NCBI GenBank assembly: GCA_026214975.1
Contig: JAOBSW010000762.1
Span: forward strand, 248,001-312,000
DNA: 64,000 nt
Source: Gentiana macrophylla
Lineage: Eukaryota; Streptophyta; Magnoliopsida; Gentianales; Gentianaceae
Direction: 5' to 3'
Notes under the pieces: generated by a model
Seen by the model: only the letters and a program-made list of their open reading frames with translations
Database searches by the model: none
What the model was told of the DNA's origin: nothing
Translations under genes and position numbers: made by a program
Shown here: in pieces, positions 10,434 through 22,168 of the stretch
Layout: every line of letters starts with the position of its first letter
Position numbering within the stretch: position 1 is the first letter of the stretch

Positions 10434-12012
10434 TGATGGAGGTCAAGTTAAATTATTAACTCGATGCCTACTAACACACTAGCAAGAGAACTAGGTTCAA
10501 TTGTAGTATAGCCAGATAGAGTCGAGGTCGATCCCACAGAGACTCGGCACAAATAAAACACAACTTTATCCTATTAGAACTAAATTGAAAGGGCGGTCTC
10601 CGACCAACTAAATGCAATAAATAAAATAGTGACAACCACAAGACACAAAGACAGACTAATGACTACTAAGACACGGATAATACGGTTGATATTATCTAAA
10701 CAAATAGTATTGATTACGCTAGTAGATTATAACTCCCCCATGTGAATTTGAATGATAACGAGACAAAACAAACGTTAAAGATTAATTATTATGACTACAT
10801 GAGTCATCCCCTAAGGTAGATTTAGCTCCAATTAGGCCCTCTAAATCATCGTGCCTCCATTACGTGACTTCGCTTTTTAATGCCTCCATCTCATATAACT
10901 TATGACACAATTACAAGACTAGGGATGCCGGTATAAACCGTAACCTCATCTAAGCAACATTCCTAGGGTAAGGCGTACTTCTTAGATGCCGATTCAATCT
11001 ATATCCTAAGTAACAATCACTTTTTGGGTTTCATGTTAAATTATGACGACAAATAATTAAGTTGATCAGGTTTAATTACTCGTTTCAATTCCAATTCAGA
11101 GAATCTGACGTAGTCGAAGCCGATCATAATATTGCCCTACACATTGCCAGGCTCGGTCGACCGAATGACAGCACTCGGGCGACCGAGTGACATGTCTAGG
11201 TCGACCGAACACAGCTCTGTGTCGGAACAAATCATGATTACTTCTTAACGTTTCTAACCTAAACACATGGGTTCGTAAATAAATCTACATCACGCAATCA
11301 ATACAGATAAAATTACTCCATAATAAAATATAACAGATCTACGAATAAAGATTGCATAATTGAATAGTCATACCTCGAAGGCGAGTGACTCCCACTCTTT
11401 AATGCGCGCCCCTAATCGGAGAGTCCGACGAATCCACAATGTACGAACATAAAGAAAATGAAACTCAAAATCTAAAATTGTATGAATTGTTTTGTGTTGT
11501 AGTGGTGTGTGTTCTCAATTTCGTAGTCTTCGCTTATATAGGAGTTGAAGCCGACATAGGAGAATCCGAGAAGATTGACATGCATTTATCACATCAGGCT
11601 CGGATGATTGAACGTACACTTTCGGTCGACCGAATGGCATGGCTCGGTCGACCGAGCCTCCTCTTTACGCGTTTTCACACTCGGTTAAATCGACTTGTTC
11701 CCCACTCCATGCTTTTGAATTGATCTCGATTTATCTTTTCTTTAATGCTCCGATTTTCTTCTCTTTTATCTTGAGATCTCCCGATTGTATGATAATTATC
11801 TTCCCGATTTATCATGATCCGCAAAATCAGCATTTATCACACAATTAATTGCTCTTTTATAATAAAAATAGCTAAATACCAATTATCATATTAATAATCA
11901 CTTATCATTAAATAATAAATATAAACACGTGATTAAACATGAAATATATATAATTAACTCCGATTTAAGGTTAGAATTGATGACATAAACATGTATATTT
12001 TAAATCGTCATC
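10434..12012 (-). repeat. Element A 5' LTR
   Basis: The promoter-bearing copy of the LTR pair. It matches 1401-3004 almost base for base, with scattered substitutions and one fewer 22-bp palindrome unit (perfect palindromes at 11153-11164, 11622-11633 and 11644-11655). A TATA-like CTTATATAG at 11533-11541, read in minus orientation, would drive the element. The outer end TCATC lacks the last A, so the boundary is good to about one base. Confidence 0.92.
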
Positions 12013-12469
12013 GAGGCGATCATTTCTCAGATTTACGCGACCTTCCACCTATCATGTTGAAGAGCTTCACGAATATTTTTGGAATGGAGTGAGAGTCCAA
12101 GTCCTGTGTAAATATGGCAAAGCGGTGATAAGCGATCATAAGATAGATAATTATGAATAGAATGATCGATGAGTGCAAGATCTATTTCCTTCACGATAGC
12201 AATAGGTCTATCATCAATGTCGCAGGCTCTTTGAGAGTCGATGGGTTCTTGAGTATCGTGAGGCTCCAGGTCGAGAGGCTCTGGTTCGATGAGTCGCCGA
12301 GGATCGGAAAATTTCTTTGTGAGTCGATAGGGGTGCTAAGGTTCGATCTGCACGAGAATCGATGAGAGTTCCGAGGGTTAAGAGTTTCTTGAGGAGCGGA
12401 TTTAGGTCAATTTCAATCAGGTTTCCATCGATGATCGCCTCAGTGGACTTCTTTGTAGTAGGAGTCCTT
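12013..12469 (-). pseudogene. Copia-1 integrase-RT linker and RT N-terminus
   Basis: Minus-strand translation gives degraded copia sequence with recognisable blocks such as SYDRLSP and a segment corresponding to the conserved region just before RT, containing two stops. The last codons before 12013 pair in register, allowing the 5-bp target duplication and one lost base, with the codons at 1400. This is the direct evidence that A inserted into this gene. Confidence 0.75.
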
Positions 12470-13260
12470 TCAAAGAATTTTACATCCATAGAATTGTAAA
12501 ATCTCTTTTCGAATGAGAATAACACTTGTAACCTTTCTGTCCTTTGCATATCCTAGGAAAATGCACTTGTGAGCTTTGGGATCAAGTTTTCTTCTGTGTT
12601 GGGCATGGATATAAACAAACACAATGCAACCAAAGATTTTTGGAGGTAATTGAGAAATAAGATGAGGGCAGGATTGTGTGGTCAGAAGGGTTTGGATAAG
12701 AGTTTTGAAGCCTAACACTCTGCTGGGAAGTCTGTTGATTAAGTATGTGGCGATTAATATAGCTTCACCCCACATATACATTGGAACATGTGTGGTGAAC
12801 ATGATTGATCTAGCCATCTCCAAAGAGTGCCTGTTCTTTCTCTCAAAGAACCCCATTTTGTTGAGGTGTTTCCACACAACTACTGATATGGACAATCCCC
12901 TTATTCATCAAGAAATTACTGAGGTTAGACTCATAGTATTCAAGTGCATTATCAGTCTTTAAGATCTTGATCGTAGTGTCAAATTGAGTAGAGATCATGT
13001 TGTAAAATTTCTGAAAAATTGTTCCAACTTCAGATTTATCCTTCATTAAAAACAACCATGTGTTCCTGGTATGATCATCATTGAAAGTGACAAACCACCT
13101 TTTTCCTGTTATAATTTTACTCTTGAAGGTCCCCATACATCACTATGAATTAAAGTGAAAGGTGTGGATGGAAAATAAGGTAGTTTGGTATACACAGATT
13201 TGGTAAGTTTGGAAAATTGACAAATATCACATTGAAGATCATTGATATTACATCCTTTAA
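12470..13260 (-). pseudogene. Copia-1 integrase (frameshifted)
   Basis: Two overlapping frames carry the copia integrase. The frame at 12843-13136 has WFVTFNDDHTRNTWLF (first catalytic region), ILKTDNALEY (second Asp) and ETPQQNGVL. The frame at 12470-12895 has RKNRHSLEMARSIMF and AEAI-like helices, then LPPKIFGCIVFVYIH and CIFLGYAKD, the copia integrase C-terminal blocks. The zinc region with a CDIC motif lies near 13200-13240. A frameshift around 12860 and further stops disable it. Confidence 0.88.
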
Positions 13261-13760
13261 ATAATTACAGAACCAAAACTTGGATGTCCTAGTCTATAAT
13301 GCCATAACATGATATTGTCTAAGGTTTGAGTGCAAAGTCTGAGGCGATTCGGTCTTCGCCAGCAGGTTGACCACATACAATCTGGCGAGCAGGTTTAGCC
13401 CTCCCAATCACTTCTGTGAAGAAGAAGGTCTGGAAAGTGCGGTGATTCTTATTAAAAACAACAATCCAATTCAAATCTTTAGCGAGTCTCTTGATGAGAT
13501 ATGAGATTTGATCTAATTTTGGAACAAATAGGACATCCTTTATGCATATCTTATTAGTGAGTTTAACATTTCCAAAACCTTTTGCACACGAGATAGATCC
13601 ATCAGCAGTCTTAACATTGTGAATTTGATGACATGGCATAAGGTGAGTTATGAGGTTTTTATTGCCAGTCATATGGGAGGAGGCCCCAGAATCAACAATC
13701 CATGTTTCATTACTAATAGAAGAGTAGAATTTACCTGCACTAGCCTGAGTAGCTATGTCA
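13261..13760 (-). pseudogene. Copia-1 protease and pre-integrase region
   Basis: The frame at 13319-13672 begins just after the protease active site. Upstream, at about 13673-13710, the minus strand encodes WIVDSGASSHMTGN, the copia protease motif with an intact DSG. The following residues (MPCHQIHNVKTADG, then VKLTNKICIKDVLFVPKL) are the expected continuation into the GAG-pre-integrase region. The sequence degrades near 13319. Confidence 0.85.
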
Positions 13761-14745
13761 GTAGAGGGACTACCTTCTTTTTGTTGAGTGAGGAAAGCTT
13801 TGAATGCATCAAACTAAGCATTCAACTTGTTATCATTCTCCTCTTCATTGACATGCCTGCCCTGACTTTCCCTGGTAGGCTTGGAGGAGTTAGGCTTGCC
13901 ATGTAGCTTCCAGCAAGTGTCCTTGGTGTGATTTATGCGTTTGCAGTGCTAACAGAACAACTTTCCAGTTCTATCAGTAGGCTTCCTAGATGTCTTAGTA
14001 ACCTCGAGCAGTTTCGGCGATACCATCGTGGTAGCACTCTCGTAAGGGTTGTCAGCAGGGGAGTTCAGCAGCATCACTTTCCTCCTACTTTCCTCATGTT
14101 TGACCTCAGCAAACATGGATTTGAGATGGGGAGAGAGTTTTGTGGCAAGGATTTTTCCTCTAACATCATCAAGAGTAGGATTGATCCAAGAAGAAACTTG
14201 AATACTCTCTTTTTCTCAATAATGTCCTTATAAAGGGCAGCATCCTTAAAATCATTCCAGGGGTGAGTTTCCAACATATCTAGGTGTTTCCATGCCCTAG
14301 ATAGTTGGTTGAAGTATTGAGTTACAGACATATCTCCTTGTCTGCAGTTTTGAATCTGAGCTTCAAGTTCATACACTTCTGATGTATTATCTTTCTTGGA
14401 GTAGAGATCTCTGGCATTATCCCAGATTTCTTTTGCAGTATCATACATCATAAAGTTCTCACTAATTTCTTTTGTCATTGATCTTGTGAGAATGGTCATG
14501 ACTTGATTATTAGTAGTGTCCCATGCTTCAAATCCGGGGTCATCTTCAGCAGGGGCAGGTTTAGAGCCGGACAGGTATCCCATCTTACCTTGTCCAAAGA
14601 TGTACATTTTCATAGATCTTGACCACAGCAAGTAGTTGTTACCATCAAGTCTATGATTTGTGTATGATGAAGATTCAGTGACCCCAGTCTGCTGAGGCAG
14701 CTGGGAGTCTACTGATGAAGATGAAATGTCAGTTAAAGTAGACAT
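13761..14745 (-). pseudogene. Copia-1 gag with zinc knuckle
   Basis: The frame from the ATG at 14745 down to 14074 encodes a copia gag: HRLDGNNYLLWSRSMKMYI near the N-terminus (the capsid N-terminal block), TAKEIWDNARDLYS, and a segment with MSVTQYFNQLSRAW. After a frame change, a CCHC knuckle of form C-x2-C-x4-H-x4-C lies at about 13920-13960, with a stop inside it. Gag would assemble the particle, and the knuckle would bind element RNA. The open frame extends 10 codons upstream of 14745, but the leader context and PBS favour the MSTLTD start. Confidence 0.87.
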
Positions 14746-14797
14746 TTTTTGGAATAAATAGAACTGAGTTTGCAACGGATTTTAGAACTCAGTAAGT

Positions 14798-14808
14798 CTC
14801 TGATACCA
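14798..14808 (-). other. Copia-1 primer-binding site (initiator tRNA-Met)
   Basis: The minus strand reads TGGTATCAGAG directly beside the 5' LTR. This is the standard initiator tRNA-Met PBS of plant copia elements. Confidence 0.92.
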
Positions 14809-15080
14809 TGAAGAGAGTTTGAGAAAGTGATAAACACTAGACTAAACTTCAACTTAGTTTATTCATAAAATGAAAGAAGTATAAATAGTTACAATTGAGG
14901 GGAGAGACTAGCTAGCTTGGGCGGCCACTAGAGTATATAGCTATGGGCGGCAAGCATGCATGTAAAAAGTAAAAGCTATGTCTATGACATAAAGTAAATT
15001 AGAGTTTGACATATTAATTGTTTATATGTACCACAATTAATATGTCCTTTTACAAATAAAGTGTACAAATAATGTATACA
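14809..15080 (-). repeat. Copia-1 5' LTR
   Basis: A short LTR beginning TGAAGAGAG beside the PBS and ending at about 15080 (ATGTATACA), where gypsy gag coding of element H starts. An alternative end is 15067 (GTGTACA). The partner LTR is outside the window, so the outer boundary cannot be checked by comparison. Confidence 0.7.
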
Positions 15081-16097
15081 CGATTGAGTGATCTGAGGAC
15101 TTTATTCAATGAACATGTTGAAGAAACTGTTGATGACAACCCGGCACACGCCGGAAGTGTTAAAAAAAATTCTAGGCGTCTGTCAAGGAAAGAAAAGCAA
15201 AATGACATCAATTGTCTACCATCCAATGCACAAACTTTCAATGAAGCTTCTCCATCTCAACCAAACGACAAGGGTAAGGGAGGTATACATTCTAACCCTT
15301 CTTTAATTGATCTTGAATCACTTCCCTATTCCCCTCGAGAGGAAATTAAAAAAATAAAGTTGGATAAGAAGTATGCACGTTTTCTGGACACTTTTCGGCA
15401 CTTAACCATTCATATCCCTTTCATTGAAGCACTCACGAATATGCCGGCGTATGGTAAGTTTCTTAAGGACATACTCTCCAACAAGAAACGGTTGGAAGAA
15501 TATGAGACGGTTTGTCTAAGTGAGGAATGTTCCACCGTGCTTCAACATAAGCTCCCTTCTAAGCTTAAGGACCCCGGGAGATTTACATTCCCATGTGATA
15601 TTGGGGAACTTTTGTTTGAGAAGGCACTATGTGATCTCGGTGCGAGCATGAACCTCATGTCCTATAATGATTTCATGAAACTTGGCATTGGCAAGCTTAC
15701 GCATACGGAGATGACTCTCCAGCTTACGGATAGGTCCATAAAACGTCCAAAGGGAGTCGTTGAGGATGTACTAGTGAAGGTTGATAAATTTTACTTCCCC
15801 GTCGATTTTGTTGTTATGGATATGGAGGAAGGGTACACTACACCCCTTATCCTTGGTAGACCATTTTTAGCAATGGTAGGAGCTGTGATAGATGTTTGTG
15901 AGGGAGAGCTTAGTTTGGGATTGAATGATGAGCGTGTTGTCTTCAACATTTACACTTCATTTAAATATCCACGAACTACACTAGAATCTTGTTCGTTTGT
16001 GGACACTTCGTGTCCCCTTGTTGTGGATTGTACTAACTCGCAGGTAGTTGAAGAATGTGTGAGTAATAAAGCGAAGGCTCGCAAACCAAAATCTTGA
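15081..16097 (+). pseudogene. Element H gag C-terminus and protease
   Basis: A plus-strand frame of about 338 codons stays open from the Copia-1 boundary to a stop at 16095-16097. The first few codons of the open frame (from 15072) come from the Copia-1 LTR. Residues 100-175 give the conserved pre-protease block (EALTNMPAYGKFLKDILS, then SEECSTVLQHKLPSKLKDPG). The protease follows with ALCDLGAS (Asp at residue 188 of the open frame) and LILGRPFLA. After the protease the frame ends in a short basic tail instead of running into RT. It lacks gag N-terminal coding only because of the Copia-1 insertion. Confidence 0.9.
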
Positions 16098-18245
16098 AAA
16101 TCAAAGGAAAAGGTCAAGAATCGTTGGGATTGGTGGCATTCGTCTACATTATGTTGGAGACCGGTTTTGATGAAAAGACGGATACGGTGCGTGAGGATGA
16201 CCCACCACCCGTGCATTAAAGAAATATGCCATGCATAGTCTAGCTATAGACTATAAATTTAGCGAATCACGGGTACTATCTTTCTTATTATTCCTTAAGC
16301 ATTATCTTCCAGTTGGCTTTTGTGCTTGAAATTTTCTACATGATTATGTGGGTAATTGCTAGTGGTATCTTTCACGATAATCTGTATAAGTCCATTTATT
16401 CTACTGTATAATCTCGTCGAGCCAACGACGTTAAACGAAAGCGCTCCCGGGAGGCAACCCGTCAGACCGTATAATTTTAATTTTAAGTTAGTACTTGTCT
16501 TGATGTGTGATATATTTGCTATGCTTGATATGCTTGGTGTAATTTTTTGGATGATAGAAAATTTTTCTAAGTATAGAATTTTGGGTGTTTTTCTCTCTGT
16601 TAAGCAATAGTGATTGGTGGCATGTGCCACTTTAATACTTTAAATTCGAATAAATTAGTTAGTGGCATGCGCCATGGACACCAATTCCTAATTCCATTCA
16701 ATTTTAATTTTAATTCGGCTCACACCCCTGCTCCTCCCTTTGCTCTTTTGTAAAACCGGGTGTGGCCAATGATCATTTTTTTGTCTCTACATTTTGGATG
16801 ATACTTTGATGGTATTCGGATTGCTTGTCATTTCATTAGTTGTCTTTCATGTTCATGAACACCCACCCACCCTTTTTTAGCATTCCGGTACTTGTTTTGA
16901 CTAGTTTTGATTCCCTTTTGTTTCCCTAACTATTTTCTTTTTACTCACTTTCCATCGAGGACAATGCACGTTCGTCAGTGGGGAGTGGGAACGTAGTTAG
17001 TCCAACAAAAGATAATGTCATTACAAGTTTGAGAAACACTTAGTTTTTAATTATCCTTAGGCATTCCAAACATGATAAAATATAATTGACACACTTGATG
17101 TAATGTATTTGAAAGAATAAGTTTTTAATAAAGTGAGTAAACACGATGCATTATGATGATATAATACTTGTCTATCTTTGATTTTAATATGATTTTTGAG
17201 TACGTATAATTAAATAATTATTATCAAATATTTTATTTATGAAATTAGACAAGTATACTTGCATTTGTAGTTAACTTTTAGAAATGCTTTCTTTCAAGAC
17301 GAATCATGGTTCTGGAATCGGATTAGGGATGACGATTTTTGGCATAACTTTGACTCGACCATAGCCAAATGGCCTACCCGAACATAATTTCCATTTTTGT
17401 CCTCATCTCAGCCTTATAGAGTGGCGAGACCCCACTCGAACTAGCCATCGTACTTAGCTACATTATAACCGACCCTTAGCCTAATTTGGTCTACATTCCC
17501 TTGGCATCCAGCAAGTTTAGTATGTACTTATGGATAGCGGTGACGACATCAGAACTAAGTGTCGATACATTAGAATGGCACGAGTTGAGATTGGTACATT
17601 GCTATTTGGAGGTCATTTAGCCAAATTATATCCTACCCATGATTCAATAAAAAATAAAAAAAATAAAAAATTGTGTGTTAAATGTTGTTTTAGTAATAAA
17701 TTGGTTCCAGCCAATAAACTACGAATCATTTGTATTTTTGTGTGTGAAATAAGAGTTATTGGAGGCAATTTTGCAAGCTTATTAGACAGTACCAGGATGT
17801 TACCGATCGAGATATTTTTGATCGAGAGTTGAAGATGTAAGTACGTACGACTTGCTCTTTCTCTTTTGGATTTTCCTTTTTATCCTTTCGATTAGCCAAC
17901 ACCCTAAGCCCGAACGTTACAAGCCACTTTGCCAACTACTTGACTTGGTCTTTGATTCCAGATATTCATGAGTGGCGATTAAAAGTTTTTCTAAGACCTT
18001 GATTATATCTAGTAAGTAATGCATGTAGAATTTCATTTATATAATGTTTCATAACTAATTTGATAGTTATACCTACTTTCCTCCATTAATCACTTAGAAA
18101 GACAAAATCATCATATGATCATGATGCTAACTGCGTAAGCACTGCATTAGAACCTTAAACTAGATAATTACATTATCTCCCTTGTGTCCTTATAGTTTAT
18201 CGCTTTGATTGCTCGAGGACGAGCAAAAGCTAAGTGTGGAGTGCT
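16098..18245 (+). other. Element H 3' noncoding tract and PPT region
   Basis: No supportable gene. The block at about 16425-16465, with core GGGAGGCAACCC, is one I associate with the region just after integrase in Tat/Athila-type elements, yet here it follows the protease by only 330 bp. A GAGGACAATG-type segment at 16957-16995 parallels the conserved tract of elements A and E. The segment at 18213-18245 (GAGGACGAGCAAAAGC followed by AAGTGTGGAG) precedes the LTR and serves as the PPT. Short open frames such as 17530-17832 look like chance. Confidence 0.7.
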
Positions 18246-19750
18246 TGATGTAAGTCAACTAGATGATACTTTTTACGATGTTTTATCCCCAATTCTCATG
18301 CATTTATTGATGTTTTCATATCAATTTAAGTCATCATTTTCTTAGTTTCATCCATATGTGTAGAGAGTAACTATTATGTAAAAAATCATGTTTTGATTGG
18401 TTTTGTACCGGTTATGGTAACCGGAGTGTCGTGTCGGGTTTACTTTGGTATTTTTGTGTTGTTTTGCAGATTATAGGTTGACCAAGATCCCGATGGATGA
18501 CACGTGCTGAGCCTAAACACGTATTTTGAGGGCTATATGAGTGTGCCAGAAGCTATCAGATTCAAACGGATCATTTGTCGATTAGCACTTTTACCGTAAC
18601 CTATCTTCACGTGACAATTCACCCACCTTAGAGGAATTTTCTGGAGAAGACTTCTTCACGAGTTAAAAGTGGCGCACACCACCACTTAAAATGGCACAAG
18701 CCACTGATAAAAATAGCAAAGAAATCAGCAACATTACTATTGCTTATCAGAGAAGAAAAAGAGGAGTTCGACAGATAGTTTTTTGAAGAAGAATTTAGGC
18801 ACCTCCACCTCAAGGGTTTCTCTTAGCCAAAATCCCACCATTTAACACTTAAATTCATTGTAAACATTTTAGAACTATCATTTTGATGCTTGGAGCTTTC
18901 GGTGGATGTGTGAAGCAACTAGTTTGTGTTCCATTTTCACCAACACCTTGAAGTGGATGAACTCAAAGTCGAGTTCATCACTCAAATTTTGTATTCTCTC
19001 AATCTTTACTTTGATTTAATTGTTCTTGTTGTTATGAATACTAGATTTGACATGTTGGTGGTTATAACTATGAGTGGCTAGTTCTCCTAGCTAAGATGAT
19101 GTAGTTCTGATAGTTAATCCCCTTGGTTGTTCAGAATTGATCGTTTATGTGTGTTTTTAGTTTCTATTGTGTTGAAATGCTTCTTTCTTACAGTGATTGA
19201 TATTGTGTATGCTGGAGTAATTAACCTACGTATGGACCTACACAACTAGTAGATACCGAACAGAGACATTAGTTGTGAGAAAGGTGTAAGAAGAACGGAA
19301 GGTAGAATCGACCCTAGTGGAATTCGGTTCCTTATCCGAGGAGTTTTGCATTCTAGTATTTATCTTGTCAATTCATTAGGTTTAAGGTGCTTAGACTAAG
19401 GAGGAGACAAGTGTGGTTTCATTCACTCGTATGAGGGGAAATCACTCGTTTAGGAATGCACCGTTCACACATTAGAACACCATTGGAAGGTGGTAGGTAG
19501 ATCATTTCCAATTAATCTAGGGGAGATAAATTGAACTATGAATCATCTTGGTTAGTTTGTTTTATCGTTTGAACAACCTTTTGTAGTTAATCATTAGTTA
19601 TTAAACAAAATTGGGATTTGGATCAAAATAATAATAACTAATTGGTGTTTGACCTCACATCCGTATGGGATACGACCTTGACCACTTATTAGACTACAAT
19701 TGACCCGGTACACTGCCGGTGATATTGGACACCTAGGAAAGTCTGCATCA
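18246..19750 (+). repeat. Element H 3' LTR
   Basis: It begins TGATGTAAG right after the purine-rich tract and ends CTGCATCA, giving a TGATG/CATCA terminal inverted repeat. It is 1505 bp long. The bases that follow, GGCAT, would be the right target duplication; the left one is outside the window. It lies only about 12 bp inside the putative LTR of Copia-2. Confidence 0.8.
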
Positions 19751-21004
19751 GGCATTACATCCAAAAATCTCCCACTTGCCTACAAAGACAAGCAACAATT
19801 GTTTTTAGAGCACCACACCCTTATTCTTTCTATCCACAACATTATCCCACTTGCTCTAAAGCAGATGAGACATATCTCCCAATTTCATACCCGCCAAGCT
19901 CTTATCAGTGACATTAGATGCCACGTGTCTTGGTAAACTAATCAGCTAGGTTGTCGGCTCAAGGCGATCTTTTTGGACCTAAATGCCGCCTCTCTACACG
20001 GTATGTCTGATCAGGTGGTACTCTATCTCTATATGCTTTTGACCTCTTGTGACTGCGAAGATCATTTGCATGAGCTACCTCTCAACTGTTATTACAGTAA
20101 AATGGAATCGGCTCATCGAGACCTGGAATCACTTCCCGATCCAACAAAGAACTTCTTAAGCCACACTGCCTTTTTAGCTGCTCCAAAAGCTGCTATATTC
20201 AACTAACATAGTCAAATTGAAAGTGCTGGATTGCTCCAGACTATAGCTCCATCACTATAAGAAAACACTGAGCCCGAGATTACCGATATTCCTTAATCTG
20301 ACTGTAAGTCAGAATCAGTGTAGTCAACAATACTCAGGTATGCACCCGAATATAGACACATCTTACTCCTCATTCTCCGAAGATACTTGAGGATGCACTA
20401 TACTGCTACTCAACGTCCAAATCCAAGATTCGACTGTTATTGACTTTTAATAACCTGACTTTCTCTATCCAAAAGAGAATCTATCCCATTTTCTCTATAT
20501 CCGAAGACTAAGAGAATTATTCCGTGAGGGGTTGGGTAGGAAACCTCTCGTTGAATAGCATACAAAAATGCATCATCATCTTAACCAATAAGATGGATAG
20601 GATACGGCCAACAACTTGTTCTCATGAACTCGACCGAATCGGTTTCTAAGAATATAGTCCACTTCTCTAATTCAGAGAATATTTGGATCGTTAGTTTCTA
20701 ACTTCAGATAACAGACCCATGTTGTTTACAACTATTGCAGTGTTACCTTGCATTTACACTAACGTCTACTCTTTACCAATATTGATTCTCTGGTCTACAA
20801 AAGAATCATCAATATTCTGGTCAAGCCCACATATTTCAAACATGTGGCTTTCAATGACCTAGAGGTTTGCTTTAATCCACCAATGGATATAAGCATAGGG
20901 CAGTCAATCTGCCATTGGATTTAAGCTAAAACCCTTCTGTTCCTCCATTGTACGGCAAGAAAATTTCAGGGCATCACCCACCCCTGTTAATCTTTATGTT
21001 TTCC
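19751..21004 (-). pseudogene. Copia-2: degraded RT/RNase H tail of a copia element
   Basis: At 19990-20210 the minus strand translates, across small frame changes, to copia RNase H: IAAFGAAKKAVWLKKFF, a CNNS motif and HKRSKHIEIEYHLI. At 20210-20400 come YLRRMRSKMCL, YTDSDLQSD and a SYSDGAIVWSN block. The end of pol is followed at 19763-19777 by an AAGTGGGAGATT-type PPT (minus strand) and the first bases of an LTR, cut by element H. The stretch at about 20460-21004 is too degraded to assign securely. Many stops indicate an old copy. Confidence 0.75.
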
Positions 21005-21899
21005 ATAGAGTCAAGCAAGGCTGAATGGTGATAATATGGCATTGAGGTACCTGCCCAGGCGGATAATATGGTCCAGAAGAGGCACCACGGCCTTGATTGA
21101 AAGAGCCGTGGCCTCATCCTCTTGAATTGTGACTGCCACGACCACGGTTGGAGTTAGAAAGGCCTGAGCTGTATTTGGCAACAAGCTGATGATTCGATGC
21201 AGCAAGAGGTGGGGCCGAAACAGACTGGTGTTGAAGGATGCGAGCTTCGGTCATGAGAATAAGAGCATAAACTTCATCAAGAGTAATCTACGATTTAGTG
21301 GATAGCATAGTGACCATCGAATTATAGTCTCTACCCAAGCCGGCTAGCAAATACGCAATAATATCATCCGAATTGAGGGGATGCCCAGCCATTGCGATTT
21401 CATTAGTCAAACGTTTTATGGATGTAAAATAATCTACTACTGTTTGATTACCTTTTTGGCTAGAGTCCAATTGAGTCCTAAGATGAACCAGACGTGCACG
21501 ACTTTGAGAGGCAAAACTTGTTTGTAACGCCAACCAAATTTTGGCCGACGTAATGGCATGATATACCTGCGTAAGAACATCATCTAATAATGAACCCGTG
21601 ATAGTACATAAAATTAAATTATCTTGTTTTTTCCATAACTCAAATTCAGGATTTGCAGAGGACTTCCCATCAGCAGCAGTCAGCTTCGCTGGTGGAGGGA
21701 TTGTGCCATCAAGATATCCGTACACTTCTTGACCACATAAGTAGGGGACAATTTGAGCTCGCCATAGATGGAAATTTGTACGAGTAGGTTTGGTAATGTG
21801 GATGTTGGATGAGGGTGTGAAGGTGGGAATCGTGTGGTGTTGATGGGTGGCAGGTACGGGGGTTGCATCGTTGGTGGCTGAAGAATGGGACTTGGACAT
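21005..21899 (-). pseudogene. Copia-3 gag
   Basis: From the ATG at 21899 the minus strand encodes a copia gag: a Ser/Thr/His-rich N-terminus, then NFHLWRAQIVPYLCGQEVYGYLDG, a segment with KQDNLILCTITGSL, and KRLTNEIAMAGHPL. A stop at about 21288 interrupts it. The remainder (21005-21287), read in the right frame, is a Gly/Arg/Ser-rich tail with NSNRGRG-like repeats that resembles the gag C-terminus. The apparent longer N-terminus to 22031 comes from an A-rich leader (19-base T run on the plus strand near 21916) and is not counted. Confidence 0.85.
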
Positions 21900-22168
21900 G
21901 GTGCTGAACAGAATTTTTTTTTTTTTTTTTTTTTGAACACAGGAAAGCAAGAGGGAGATAAAGGGGAAAGGGAGGAGGAGATGAGAAAAAGCGTTGTTTA
22001 TTTTTTTATTTTTTTTTGGAAGTGATAACAAAGAACATAAGGAGATGAGACGAAGAAGATGATGCTAGGGTTTGTGGTGGCTACCTTTTTTTTTGTTTTA
22101 ACGATGGAGTAAGGAAATTGGGTGGAGGAGGGCCGAGTAGGGCATGACGGTGATGAAGGATCGATCAA

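Larger units (their letters stand above)
1401..12012 (-). mobile_element. Element A: Athila-like Ty3/gypsy retrotransposon
   Basis: A full-length 10.6-kb element bounded by near-identical direct LTRs (1401-3004 and 10434-12012) that begin TGATG and end in a CATCA-type terminus. In minus orientation it reads 5' LTR, tRNA-Asp PBS, gag, protease, RT, degenerate RNase H, integrase, long noncoding 3' tract, PPT, 3' LTR. The left flank is GAGGG and the right flank GAGG followed by C, which fits a 5-bp target duplication with one base lost on the right. The interrupted Copia-1 pol resumes on the other side. The DLGAS protease, the tRNA-Asp primer and the long 3' tract ending in a G-rich PPT point to the Athila/Tat group; Athila is my best call. 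Confidence 0.92.
1..15080 (-). mobile_element. Copia-1: copia retrotransposon split by element A
   Basis: Copia-type protein sequence runs on the minus strand from about 14745 down to 12013, stops, and resumes from 1400 down to the window edge. Gag, zinc knuckle, protease and integrase are in the right piece, and RT and RNase H are in the left piece. The interval 1401-12012 is a complete, unrelated gypsy element. The right end has an initiator-Met PBS and a 5' LTR; the 3' LTR must lie left of the window. The order gag-PR-INT-RT-RH is the copia order. Stops and frameshifts make it a dead copy. Confidence 0.9.
15081..19750 (+). mobile_element. Element H: gypsy element lacking RT, RNase H and integrase
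   Basis: On the plus strand, gag-protease coding ends at 16097, followed by a 2.1-kb noncoding 3' tract, a purine-rich PPT region and a 1.5-kb LTR beginning TGATG and ending CATCA. The 5' part lies left of the window because Copia-1 inserted at about 15080. No RT or integrase coding is present between the protease and the 3' tract. It resembles Athila/Tat elements that retain only gag-protease (a non-autonomous layout). Confidence 0.8.

Noticed and set aside
17530..17832. A 100-codon frame in the 3' tract of element H
   Set aside because: Low-complexity Asn/Lys-rich middle, no motif, and located in sequence typical of noncoding 3' tracts.
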